Positions 23,241-34,938 are shown, counted from the first letter of the stretch. The stretch is DNA of 64,000 bases from Saposhnikovia divaricata (GCA_036435485.1 CM071595.1:6996001-7060000); one strand, 5' to 3'. Program-made: numbers and translations. Notes: generated from the letters alone by a model not told the origin.

Positions 23241-23605
23241 TAACTGTGTTCACCTCTTGTTTGCCATATATGTATGTATGTATAGTCGCCAAGCTTTTTA
23301 GTTTGTAAAAGGGATGTGAGAAATGGTGCCTCAATATATTTTTAGTACATATTTCTAATTATTTTGATTTTAGGGCTAAAAGGACCAAACTGCCCTCACC
23401 AAGGTAACGACGTTAGAGGCAAATTGACGGAAGTACACACTGTGCAAAAAGTTTGAAAGTGCCGTATTTCAAGTAGGGGTTTTTGAACTATAGTATCCCA
23501 AGTGCAGATTTCGTATAAGTTGAAGTACACGAAGTGCTTTTTACTCATTAATTTATGTATCCTAGATTGTCCATGTCGCAATACTAATTACTAGACAAGC
23601 TGTTA

Positions 23606-23847
23606 CTCCTTTTTTTTTTTTTTTTTTAATATTTGACGTTTGACTTTTCTGCGCACATTTCTAAGTCTTTTAACTACCTAGTTAAAATAATTATTTTTAA
23701 AATTTTCTTTTTTTGAATAATAATAGATAGTCTATATTAAAATTGAGAAATTTTTTTTTTTTTTAAAAATAATTTTATCTATGCGTTCAAAGCAAATTAA
23801 AATACGTGCAGAAAGGTCAAACAACAAATATAAAAAAATAGAGGGAG
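23606..23847. mobile_element. Stowaway-type MITE, copy 1
   Basis: It ends CTCC...GGGAG inside TA dinucleotides (23604-23605 and 23848-23849), the Tc1/mariner Stowaway signature. It is closely similar to 50553-50786, sharing phrases such as tttgacgtttgacttttctg. The left tip is degraded by a poly-T run. Confidence 0.8.
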
Positions 23848-23935
23848 TATATACATTTCTGGTACTTAAACTTACAAAATACATGTACATGTTTATTAAT
23901 TCTATAATTATATACTAATATAAATTATATATTAA

Positions 23936-24128
23936 TAATCGGTTCGGTTCGATTTTTTTCAATCGGTTCGTTGGAATCTATAACCGGAACATCATTACTT
24001 AAATCGGTTCGGCTTTTTATTTTTCGGTTTCGGTTTCGAATTGGTTTTCTTCGGTTCGGTTTTTATCGGTTTTTACCGATTTCGATTTGGTTTCAGTTTT
24101 AATTCAGTTTTTTGCTCAACCCCTATAC
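23936..24128. mobile_element. fragment of a TAGGGG-type hAT MITE
   Basis: Repeated atcggttcggtt phrases end in tgctcaacccta-like sequence (24112-24125), resembling the right end of the element at 18172-18723. The opposite end is missing. Confidence 0.5.
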
Positions 24129-24619
24129 AACATGCACAGGTTGAAAAAACGAATTTTTAACTAGATTTTAAAAGGATGTAGAGAAATAGAAATAAAAAAA
24201 ATATAAGGAGTTGAAAATTGAGCAAATTATTAATACAGTGAATACTTGCAAAAGACCATAATACCCTCAAAAATATAAATTACAGCTAGTAAACATTTGA
24301 GATTGGAGGGAGGGTCGACTTGAGGCAACTCAAAGAACATGCAATTCGAATCATTCTTACTCATTTTTCCGATTATACGAAGCACAACCAACAATCACAA
24401 AAGATATTTTTATATTATTTTATTTTTATTATTATGAATTTGTGTTAAAAATTAGGATTTCAAATTGAATTTTTGGAATTTTTTTGTAAACGTCGATTGT
24501 TGGTGAAATTGAAAGGGTGTATGCAGGAAGATGTATACATTTTTTTATGTGGTGATCTCATCCCATTATAGGGCATTAGCAAAATGTAAGTTTGAATATT
24601 ATTTTTAGTTTAATAGATC

Positions 24620-25307
24620 CAGGGCTGTAAATTGATTCGTATTATACGGTATCTCGACTTATATCTGGTTCCAAAATATTATACATGTCTCGGATTTGTT
24701 ATATAAATGATCCAAACCTGGCGAAAAATAAAATATGATCCCAGATATGAGTACCCATATACCCGCTCAGATTAAGTCTCATATTTTTCTTATAAAAATG
24801 ATCCTACCCTAATATGTTTAATGATCCAGATTCGGTTCAAACCCGAATCTCAATTATATTTTTATTTCATTATATTCCTAACTGAATAGCATATTATAAT
24901 TTCTTAATAACACTTATAAATTTAAATTTTCATAAAATTTGAGTTATCCACCCGAGTATTTAATACTTAATAGATCAATTATTTAAGGTTTCAAATCGTG
25001 ATTATTATGTTTTTATAATATTATATTTATATTTAAATAAATGATTATTTATATAATTCAAATAAAGATGATACATAATGTTAGTGGATTATATTTAACA
25101 CGTATTCGATAGATCACAAACTACTCGGTTAGAAAAAAGAAAATACGATACAAGCTCATATTCGGTTCAGATTTGAATCTCAGTATTCGGGATCAGTTTA
25201 TATCCGATTAAAATGATCAGGACCCAATCTAGACGCGATAAAAGTAAAATTATACGATACCTGAGCAAAGGAGTATTCGGTTCTACCCGGATCATTTTTC
25301 AGCCCTA
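24620..25307. mobile_element. hAT-type MITE
   Basis: The ends CAGGGCTG and CAGCCCTA form short inverted termini, flanked by a perfect 8-bp duplication aatagatc at 24612-24619 and 25308-25315. The 688-bp interior is non-coding. Confidence 0.88.
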
Positions 25308-25315
25308 AATAGATC

Positions 25316-25920
25316 CAAATTCTCATTGTATAGATTTTTAAAGGAGTTTTGGTCTCCCGTCTTATTTAACTTTGAATCTAAAAGATTGTCGAAGGTTGAT
25401 AAACAGGTGTGATAGATTATCCGGAAACACCGTAAATTTCTATAATTACATATTCTGAGTCATAAATTCGTATCGAGAATCGATTCCGGCAACAGAGGAT
25501 GGAGTACCAAATTCTGAAATAAGATTAGACAAACAGAGTAATTCTGAAATAAGCAAAATAGGGTATAATTGGTTGGTTGGTTAGTTGGTTAACACCTTTC
25601 TAAAACAAATTTTAAGCTTTCCAAAAAAAAACATTTAATTTATTAATTAATAAATGAAGCAAAAACGTATACAAACTCTTCAAGTTGATGGCATTAAAAT
25701 TCCTTCAAGGACTCTTTCTTCTCCTATTAAAACCGAGATAAATGAGTCCATTTAAACACAAAATGAATGATAAACTAATGAGAAAAATAATCATCTCTAT
25801 CCGTGTCGGGTAATACCAGCAAATGACTACTTTAATCTCAATCAGCGCTCTATTTTCCAAAAAAATTGTTAACATCTTCATAAAAATAACAATTTAAAAA
25901 AATTATATTAAAAATATTAA
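25316..25920. other. spacer without recognised features
   Basis: A ttggttggttggttagttggtt run near 25570 is the only simple repeat. Its complement-like phrase ccaactaaccaacgaacta lies near 27118, beyond the Helitron-type array, so the two may be the ends of an older inverted element. Confidence 0.4.
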
Positions 25921-27581
25921 TTAATTTATTTTAAACAACAAAATTTACCAATATGGTACAAAAGTATATTTTCTAAAAATTAAAAAATGTGCTAAAAACC
26001 CAAATTCAATTAAATTATATACAATTTATTAAAAATAAAAATCACATATTTTATAGAATTATAAACGTTTTTAGTTATATCCCGATTAGAATCGTCGACC
26101 GCACACCTTCTTCCAACGATTCTTTCTTCTACGATTTTAGTTATACTAAATAATTTTTAAAATTATCTATTGAATTCTTAAGATATTATTTACCAATAAG
26201 GCACAAAAATAAATTTTTAAAAAATTTAAAAAAATTTGTTAAAAATTCCATATTCATTTAAATTATATGTAATTTATTAAAAATAAAAAACCACATGTTT
26301 TATAAATTATTAACGTTTTCAATTATATCTCGATTTGAATGATCGCCCGCACACACTTCTTCCTACGATTATTTCTTCTATGATTTTAGGTTATACTAAA
26401 TAATTTTTAAAAAATATCTATTGCATTCTTAAAATATTTAACAATAAATTTAAAATCAACATTAAATTAATGATATTTATTTATGTCATGAAACTAAGTA
26501 TGCAACATATGTAAATTTAAAATTAATAATAAAATAAATTAAAATTTTATATTAAATCAAATAATTAATATATTAGTTCACAATAATAATATATGATAGC
26601 CCGTGCTTTGCAGGGGTCAACTAACCAAAGAACCATGGCACAAACATATATTTTTAAACAAATTATAAAAATGTATTAAAAATTCCAAATTCAGTTAAAT
26701 TATATATAATTTATTCAAAATAAAAAAACCCACATGTTTTATAAACTTATAAACGTTTTGAATTATATCCCAATTAATAATTTTAATTTTTAATTTAAAT
26801 ATGTTCCATACTTAATTTCATGACATAAATAAATATCATTAATTTAACGTTATTTTTAAATTTGTTGTTAAATATCTTAAGAATTCAATAGATACTTTAA
26901 TAAATTTATTTAGTGTAACCTAAAATCTTAGAAGAAAGAATGAAGAAGTGTGTGCGGGTCATGATTCTAACCGAGATATAATGGTGGAGAATTCTAATGA
27001 AAATATAATAAAATAGTATGTAAAATATGTGGTTTATTTTCTTAATTAAAATTAAATATATTTTGATTTGTTTTTTGTTTTTTGGGAGGTGTTAACAAAC
27101 TTTTTAGGAAGGCCTTATCCAACTAACCAACGAACTAAGGCATACAAATATATTTTAAAATAATTTAATAAACGTGTTAAAAATTCCAAATTAAATTAAA
27201 TTATATATAATCTATTAAAAATAAAAAAATCACACAGTTTATAGAATTATGAACGTTTTCAATTATATCCCGGTTAGAATCATCGTCTGCACACACTTCT
27301 TCCTACGATTCTTTCTTCTACGATTTTAGGTTACACTAAATAATTTTTTAAAAATATCTAATGAATTATTAAGATATTTAACAATAAATTTAAAAATAAC
27401 ATTAAATTAATGATATTTATTTATATCGTGAAACTAAGTATGGGACATATGTAAATTTAAAAATAATAATAACATTTATTAAAATAAATTAAAATTATAT
27501 ATATATTAAATCAAAAAATTCATATATTAATTCATTATAATTATATATGATAGCCCGTGCTTTGCACGGGTTATAGGCTAG
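25921..27581 (+). mobile_element. array of Helitron-type repeat units
   Basis: The right end has the stem-loop CCCGTGC-ttt-GCACGGG (27554-27570) followed by CTAG (27578-27581) and then T, the canonical Helitron 3' end. A degraded second copy of that end lies at 26598-26624. Upstream units near 25925, 26190, 26625 and 27125 share phrases such as acgttttcaattatatc and cttcttcctacgattctttc; one unit (about 26780-26990) is inverted. The units are non-coding. I read this as several non-autonomous Helitron copies inserted in and next to each other. Confidence 0.7.
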
Positions 27582-27645
27582 TACACATTGTGACAACTTC
27601 AACATCTGAGTGTCATTGACTCATTGTGTCCATATAGAATAATTT

Positions 27646-27789
27646 TTTTTTTTTACAATAAAATGCTTATAAGCTTACAAATGAGTATCTGTTCTAACAA
27701 TTTTGGGAGATGAGCGAGGGTCAAACCCATGACCTGAATTAGCAAAGGATATACTCTTAATCACTTGGACTATTCAAACTTGCTCTATT
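27646..27789 (-). mobile_element. tRNA-derived SINE
   Basis: On the minus strand the 5' region carries Pol III-like boxes: A-like TAGTCCAAGTGATTAAGAG and B-like GGGTTTGACCC. The 3' end is an A-run. A perfect 9-bp duplication, gaataattt, flanks it at 27637-27645 and 27790-27798. Length (144 bp), tail and target duplication fit a plant SINE. Confidence 0.8.
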
Positions 27790-27883
27790 GAATAATTTCT
27801 TGACATGCCTTTTCCCATATGTTTGAGACTCTAATCTAGCCCTAAATAGTTTACAATTTACAAGTTTTACTTAAAAGTCATTT

Positions 27884-28577
27884 AAGGGAATTTGTATAAT
27901 ATATCCCAAATTAATAGGTCAGTTTATAAATATATCCCATCATGTTAATATATTAATTATATGTCTCATTATCAGTTTTTAAGTTAAATAGAGACCAATA
28001 TACCCTTGTTATATTAATTAAACACTACTATAAATACACTAAAATTTTTCAATTTTAACCACTAAAAAAGTTATTTTATTCTTGGAACAGGCGGGGCCAA
28101 TTTTTTAATTTTGACCACTAAAAATTGTTTTTTTTTTTACTTTGCTTAGAACAGGCCTCGCCAGGGGCACCTTACGTAAATAAATATTAAAATTTAATAT
28201 TTAAATTTTATGGCTTGATGCTCATGTGGGTGTTCTCAGGTAAACGTCTAAGGTTAAAATGTTTTTCAATACAAATATAAGGATATTTATGTAAATCACT
28301 AAGAAAAATTTAATAATTACAAAAATTTCCTGCTGGCCACATGTTTTATAATGTTAATTTGTTTTAATCTCACCCTTAGGCACCTTTTTCTCTTTAAATT
28401 AATCAAATCATTTTTTTATCAGACAATATATCTTAAAATAATTTTGATTAAAAAGGATATACTGGTCTTTTTATGTTGAAATTTGAATGAAAATTTAATT
28501 TTAGGATATATTTAAAATTTCAAATTAATAATAGAACATATTTACAAACCATATTTCAAATTGGGACTTATTATTAA
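27884..28577. mobile_element. MITE with long TIRs, copy A
   Basis: The ends share phrases such as ataatatatcccaaattaat and their complement (aaattgggacttattatt). The interior is AT-rich and non-coding. It directly abuts a second copy of the same kind that starts near 28578. Confidence 0.55.
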
Positions 28578-30503
28578 GGGTTTTTGTAATATCCCGTAAT
28601 TTTTAGAATAATAATTATAAAAAAATAATAGAAAAAGGATTAAAATTAGATAATTAATAGGCTTTAAAATTGGATTTGAATAATGGGCTTATAACATGGA
28701 TCAGATTTGATTACGGATTAGTAGTAACTCTGGAATTAGGGTTGTAGGACATTATAAATACTTCATATTCTCCTTCCTCATCATTATTAATAAAATTCGT
28801 AGGTCTCCTTCACACATAATTCAGCAGTTTTGTAAAATTCATAGAAAATTCATCGTACTTCGGAATTCATTGATTCTGGACTTTTCGGAAAGATATTTTC
28901 ATGCTCTACAACTTTCGTGTTTTGAGTTTTCCAAGAAAACATCGTTTCGAGGGTCAAAAAGGATAAATACAGATCTGATCAGAATGGTAATCATGGAGTC
29001 TTTCAAGATTTTAAATGTTTTGCTTCTGAGGGGTTGCTACATGTGTTCTTATGTGATTATGTGAATTCTTGATTTGCGTAATTGAGGTAAGTAACTATTC
29101 GTTGCTCCGTATTAATTTGAAACATGTTTTATATTATTTGATTACATGTTAGATATTTGTTTTAGTTATCGAAAATATGATTTTGATATGTGATTGATAA
29201 GATAAGAACTTTGTTTTGATTCCCCAGTTTTAGTTGCGTATCGAATCATAGAATCCGGTCACTGGATAGTGTGGCATATAGAACTAGTTTACGCACGTTC
29301 CGGAACAAATAGATACCTTGTTGAGTTTGACTTAACGAGGGACGTAAACTGGCCCCCATCAAACGATCGAATTTTAGAAGCCGTGTCACCGGCATAGTGT
29401 GATCGTAATTTAGAACTGTGGGAATTAAAAGAAGAATTTGATGCTAAGATTTATTTGTTCGATTCAGAATTTAGATTATGTTAGTTATTGAAAATATTGT
29501 GAACATTGATTTGATATTTGTTGTAGAATGTATGGTGTGAATTTTTGTCGTAATTGTTATTGAGTATGTTGTGTGAAACTATGTGATAGATGTTATGTGC
29601 TACATGTGGAAATTGTGTTTTTGAAAATTATAAAAATATTATTTTGAGCCGTCGGACGGTAGTTGCTTGCTGGGCTTCGTAGCTCATTCTTACAATTTTC
29701 AGGTTCGGTGTACGATCGAGTTTGCTAGTGTCGGAGTTCGAGGACCTTAGAATTGGGCTAGATTGACTTTTCGATAGATTTTAGCTGCGCTTTTGTAATA
29801 ATTACCTTTTGTAATAGACTTTTGGTTTAATAAATTATAATTTGTTTTAGTTTTAGATTTAGAATTAATAGTCCGAAAAGTTGGGTTGTTACAGTTTTTT
29901 TCTAATATATCCCATTTTAATATGTCATTTATAATTGTGTCCTATCTTTATTTGTTATTATAAATATATCCCATTTTTCTCATTTGTCCTATTTTTTGTT
30001 GTAACCATGATTAAATAACTAACTACACATTTTTAAAAGACAATTTTTTCCTCTTATTAATAATTGTAATATGTTATGTTTTGAGTGTTGACAAATTTTA
30101 TACTATGCGATATAAACAATTTTTAAGACGATTGATCCAGAAAATTTTATATTGAATGTTCAGAGACAATTGGTAAGTAGCAGTTATCTTCTTAAGTATA
30201 AATACCAGTAATTTTCTAGAGTAGTTACCAAGTGTATGGTCTTCTGTCATTGGTAAGTTATTATATCTCATGAGCAACTGAAAGTGCCCCTGCGGGGCCA
30301 AGGGGGAGTGGTTGAGAAGAAAAAAGAAGGGTATTGTAGTCTTATTTAGTATAAATATATTTATAATTATATGTATATAAGTTATATATGAGTTAAATTT
30401 AATCATGGGACATATTTATAATTATTCAATAAAGAGGGACATATTTATAATTGACATGTTAATTTAGGACATATCAAACTAATACCCTATTATTAAAAAA
30501 CCC
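28578..30503. mobile_element. MITE copy B, split by a solo LTR
   Basis: The left end (ttaagggttttt then ctaatatatccca after the LTR) and the right end (tgggacatatttataatt ... aataccctattattaaaaaaccc) are imperfect inverted repeats of the copy A type. The solo LTR at 28585-29893 sits a few bases inside the left end, so the MITE proper is about 600 bp. Confidence 0.5.
28585..29893 (+). mobile_element. solo LTR
   Basis: It begins TGTAATATCCCG and ends GTTGTTACA, and is flanked by a perfect 5-bp duplication gtttt (28580-28584 and 29894-29898). The 1309-bp length and the TGTAA...TTACA tips resemble plant Ty3/gypsy LTRs. No internal retroelement sequence is present, so LTR-LTR recombination has removed it. 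Orientation is taken from the TG...CA reading and is uncertain. Confidence 0.85.
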
Positions 30504-31257
30504 ATGATTTAACTAAACATTCATGCTTTGTTATTATGCAAGATCATTAATATGCTTGGGCTTTGCATTGCCAATATGCAGAGGGAGTCAAGGAATTGGA
30601 CAAATATGAAATTCTCGCCTTGTTTTTGGATTATTTTTTAGTTGTTTAAGGTTTACAGTTTTATTTTACTAAATTAAACCCCGTGTAAATATTTTTAAAA
30701 TTATGTGATTAAATAAAATAGAGTATAATATTTTATTATTAATTTAACATCCCACATTTTTATCTCAAAATAATAAACTTTTTCAAGTCCATTAAATTAA
30801 AATTCTCTAAGAAATAACCAATCCAAACAATATCAATCTCCAACTTACAATTCATAAAATAAAACTTACACTTAAATTGTCCAACTCCAAATTCAAAAAC
30901 ACACTTTCTAAAGTCCGAATAAAATTATAGAACTCTAATAAAATGCAAGAAAATAAATGAGTTGAGCTAAACCCGCACTCATCCCATAAGTGGCCCAACT
31001 AATTAAGATTACTTGCTGGGGGAAAATAAAGAAACAAAACTGGTAGTGAGCGAAAGCTCGTATACGGATAACAAATGATGACAAAGTGCATAAGAGGTAG
31101 ACGTGATGACAATATAAAAAAATAAAAAAAAATATTGAAACGAGAAATTATGACAAAATGTGACAAGATAAAGAAAATACCATGAAATCTTAAAACCACG
31201 ATGTAAACGTACCTGTTTTCCAATACACTAATACTTACAAATAATACTCAAAATAAT
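30504..31257. other. AT-rich spacer
   Basis: No coding region, element ends or notable repeats are recognised here. Confidence 0.5.
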
Positions 31258-31268
31258 TTAGTGGAAAG

Positions 31269-31534
31269 GGGAAAAGCACATTTTCACCACTGTACTATTT
31301 CCGGAATTGCAATTGCACTACTGTACTACAAACAGACTACTGTACTTTAGCATTTTTAACAAATTCACCACTCCCGTCAGTCAAATTGTAAAACAGTAGT
31401 GGTGAATTTGTTATAATTTGACTGACGGGAGTGGTGAATTTGTTAAAAGTGCTAAAGTACAGTAGTTCGTTTATAGTACAGTAGTGCAATTGCAATTCCG
31501 AAAATAGTACAGTGGTGAAAATGTCCTTTTACCC
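31269..31534. mobile_element. long-hairpin MITE (MULE type)
   Basis: Almost the whole 266-bp element is one inverted repeat. It shares ttttcaccactgtactattt and caccactcccgtcagtcaaa with their complements around a short centre. An 11-bp duplication, ttagtggaaag, lies at 31258-31268 and 31535-31545. The long target duplication points to Mutator-type transposition. Confidence 0.88.
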
Positions 31535-31744
31535 TTAGTGGAAAGCCAAACTTACATACTAATATGGGAGATAATCTTTACACTTACAGGATGTCCCACA
31601 TTTTCGATTATCCAGAAATATGTAATCATCAAAAACTTACAGGGGCTTGCATAGCACAAAACAAATGCTACCCAATATCTTACATGGGTTTGCAAGACGA
31701 TAAGCACATACTACCCAAAATGGTCAAACATATACATACGAACT

Positions 31745-31990
31745 AGTCTAAACACGATTCCAGAATAATGTGTTAATCAATATGAAAGCAAAATTTGCAA
31801 GTCAGCCACTTGGCATACAATTCACACAACACCCATGCTTGGCTCTAGCTCTGAATTATGAATAATTCAAAACTGAAATCATAGGGGACAGTCTTAAAAT
31901 GAGTTATTAAACTTTTGCTCAGACAACAAACTCAGAACTTACATAATACTCATAAATTGATATTACAAAGTGATGGCTACTTTTAATATA
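31745..31990. repeat. diverged second copy of B-box gene intron 3 sequence
   Basis: Order and wording match about 6205-6470 inside intron 3 of the B-box gene. Shared phrases are agtctaaacanga, gccacttggcat, catgctt, cataggggaca, tcttaaaat and attaaacttttgctcagaca. No B-box exon accompanies it, so it is a partial duplication or a shared unannotated repeat. Confidence 0.75.
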
Positions 31991-32905
31991 CTATTAAATG
32001 CTGACACAATAGATAAACTCCATGCATAATATACTCAGTGTAGTGAAACAAATGATGGTAATATGGCGCAGAGGAACAACCAAATATGTCCTAAATGAAC
32101 TTAAGTGCGAGAGATCTTCAAGTTCTATATCTAAATAGTACTTTAGTTTAGGACATAAAATATGTGTGTCTTTTGACTCTTCTTTAATACTAGCCATTAA
32201 ACATAGTGAAACAAATGATGGTAATATGACATAGAGGAACAACCCAATCGTCTCGATTTTAATAGGTTAGGCGAATTTCCCACACTGCTCCTCATGTACC
32301 TTTCTAGGCACATATGCAATTGTACCAGGAGAAACGGAAGGAAAGGGTTTCCAAGAATAAGAATTGCATTCCAACACTTGGTGCCCACTAGAATTTCACT
32401 CTTCAGGATTTTGTTTAGGCTCAAAGAAGTTCTCTAGTCCCAAAGCTATACAAATGATTTCTTCAGAATGCCAATCTTCTTTATCTTCACCTTGTAATTC
32501 ATCATAAACAACTATACTAAATTATTTTGTGGTGATTGTTAAAAAAATGTTGGTCTTTGCTTAGGATGTTAATTTCCAAGAGTGTGCTTTCGTACATAAT
32601 ATGTTTTTTAAGGTATTGATATGAAATACGAATTGGAATATCCGGGACTGTAATAGTAAGACACATGTGAGAATTAGGCAGTAATTAATTTTGTTTGTAT
32701 TAATGTACAATACCTATTTACATTTGGTATTAAAGTACTCTGTTTGTGACACAGTATTATTTTGTTGTATAATAACTCAAGTGCCATTTTGTGCTGTGGA
32801 GTGCTGTTATAACATGGATAACGTTGCACCTGGTAATGAATCTCATAAGGAAGCTGAAGCTGATCTAACAAGACCGTTATAGAGAATTATCAATAAATTC
32901 ATACA
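31991..32905. other. gene debris and a local duplication
   Basis: The phrase gtgaaacaaatgatggtaat occurs at 32042 and 32209, each followed by agaggaacaacc, so a piece of about 170 bp is duplicated locally. On the minus strand 32270-32480 has two short protein-like stretches (for example SWKPFPSVSPGTIAYVPRKV) separated by a stop. No family was recognised. Confidence 0.4.
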
Positions 32906-33140
32906 TTAAACTTCAAAGCACCCAAACAATTTCATCGCCTTCTTCGGAGGAAGATGTCTTGCAGCACATTCTTCGATTCTTGCACATTCAGTATCAAATT
33001 TCTCTTTTGCACTTGAGCGGCGAACCTCTGCCACCTCATCTACCTTCTCCAACTCCTTTTGCAAGCTCAGTATCTCGTTCTCAAGGTAGACTTTACGGGC
33101 CGCCTCCCACAAATCAATTACACCTAACTCCTCTTGCATC
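32906..33140 (-). pseudogene. exon of an unrecognised coiled-coil protein
   Basis: A minus-strand splice acceptor (ttatacaaatttcag type, AG at 33142-33141) precedes an open exon that ends at a stop at 32906-32908. It encodes MQEELGVIDLWEAARKVYLE, then ENEILSLQKELEKVDEVAEV and ECAARHLPPKKAMKLFGCFE. Its Glu/Lys/Leu pattern suggests a helical or coiled-coil C-terminus. Only this last exon is clear; a duplicate of its first half lies about 520 bp upstream. It may be a remnant or the 3' end of a gene I could not assemble. Confidence 0.5.
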
Positions 33141-33552
33141 CTGAAATTTATACACACAAAAAAAACTAGAGTTATTTGCAGTTCTAAAAAATATTTGTAG
33201 ATGGAGTATTTAGAGTTTGAATCTTTAGGTAATAAATAACAGAAACAAGTCTTAGAAAATGAACCTTAAACCTAAGTTGTGTTTCATTTCTTTAGTATAT
33301 ATAGATTTCGTTTACCTCTGTTGTTACTCATTCTCATAGACAATTTTCCAAACAGTTTGTATGCACTACACTTCAATTACTACAACAACATTCTACTACA
33401 TCAACAATCACACAAATACACTACACCTCAACAATAACACCAGTACACAACCTCTGTAACTTTAACAATCCATAGCTTAGTCACAGAATACACAATTCAA
33501 TAAATATAACTCCAAAGAAAACAGAATAGTATCCTACAGTAGCATTACAGTA

Positions 33553-33663
33553 TCCACCTCATCTACCTTCTCCAACTCTTTTTGCAAGCTCTGTATCTCA
33601 TTCTCAAGGTAGACTTTACGGGCCTTCTCCCACGAATCAATTACACCTAACTTCTCTTGCATC
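33553..33663 (-). pseudogene. duplicated partial exon
   Basis: It nearly repeats the first 110 bp of the exon at 32906-33140, with the same acceptor context. It encodes the variant MQEKLGVIDSWEKARKVYLE and then diverges after the Glu-Lys-Val-Asp-Glu-Val stretch. It is a tandem duplication covering the acceptor and the exon start. Confidence 0.7.
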
Positions 33664-34683
33664 CTGAAATTTATAGATACAAAAAAAATTAGAGTATTTA
33701 AACCTCCCTCCCTCCTAGAACAACGAAAAATAAAGGCTCTATAAAAAAAGTCTTTGGAAAAAAGGCATCTGCTTGGTTTTCATCTTTCAAGAAAATGCTT
33801 AAATCGTCCTCTAAGGGTTTTCTCCTCTCTCTCTTTTGTTTCTCTCTGTGTGTGTGTTTGATAAAGAGTGTGTGTGTTATGTGATGTTTATGTTTAAATC
33901 AGATTGGTATTGTTTTGTCAACATGAGATTGACATAGTGGGGAATTGCTGGAAAGTGATGAAATTTTTACTGAACACCGTTAATTTTGTTACACGATTGT
34001 GTTGATTGTGATGTGTCTATATTATGTAAATAGTTAAATGTTACCGTTGCATTCACATATAAATATATTAACATTATTTATTAGAGAAAAATATTTATTT
34101 AAAATAGTTATCGGTCTAATTATGATTTTAGAGAACCAGAGTTTATTATTAAAATTATGAATAGGCAAAGAAAAGATTAATATTTTATTTAGAATATTAT
34201 TAAATTTACTAATTTTATTATTGATCAAATATTTGAGCAAAATATAAGGAATTTATAAATTTTGGGAGTAAAGAGAAAAACATAAAGCATTCTAATGACG
34301 TAGGGAGTAATAGAATAAGAAGTTTGTGAATTTTTAAATTTATAATAAATAAATGGAGGGAACAAGCTTGTGATGAACCCGTTGAACTTTGTGACAAATG
34401 GGCCAAAGAATATTGGATTAGTACAAAAAATTAGAAAGTAAAAAAGGAAATGAAATGGAAATGAGTAAAAATTGTAGTAACTTTAATGATTATCGTATTA
34501 ATCATTTTTCGGATGTAATAATAGATAAACAAATTATATAGATGGAGCCCATGTTGAGTATATTGTGGCTAAAATCAAATTTAGTGATATTATATTATGC
34601 ATACATAAATAAAAATTATAATAATAATAGGAAATGATAGCGGTATCAAATTTTATGCAAATACAAATGGTAAAGGAAGCTGA
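33664..34683. other. spacer with simple repeats
   Basis: A tctctctct and gtgtgtgtg microsatellite lies near 33820-33880. The rest is AT-rich and shows no coding region. Confidence 0.5.
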
Positions 34684-34938
34684 GGTGCATACCTTTTATT
34701 AAGACTTAGACCAAATTATCCTTATACACCTTTTTTTTATTTGCAATAATAATATTTGCAAATTTTTATTTTGCAAAAAATACATATTATTGTTTGTGTT
34801 GTATTAGTGTTTGTGTATTAGTGTCCTCCTATCTTTGTTAACTTTTTATTATAATTGAAATATTATTACTGTAAATAGAAAATATTGAAAAATTGAAAAT
34901 GTGTATAGGGTAATTTGGTCTAAGTCTCTTGGTGCACA
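34684..34938. mobile_element. MITE, copy 2 of the 15088 family
   Basis: Ends ggtgcatacc...ggtgcacat carry the inverted phrase agaccaaattatccttatac and its complement. The interior matches 15088-15366 (gcaaaaaatacatatta, gtgtttgtgtattagtgtc). It is non-coding. Confidence 0.75.

Larger units (their letters stand above)
21761..23546. mobile_element. Mutator-like element with long TIRs (Pack-MULE candidate)
   Basis: A perfect 9-bp target duplication, attaattta, at 21752-21760 and 23547-23555 marks a MULE insertion. The terminal inverted repeats are long, about 170 bp (21761-21935 and 23375-23546), and share phrases such as GCACTTCGTGTACTT and CTGCACTTGGGATA. There is no transposase inside. The interior holds a stretch with protein-like composition (22282-22625) followed by a long pyrimidine-rich block, which suggests gene-fragment capture. 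Confidence 0.9.

Noticed and set aside
27646..27789. A functional tRNA gene on the minus strand
   Set aside because: Pol III-like boxes are present, but no cloverleaf could be traced. A-tail and target duplication show a SINE.
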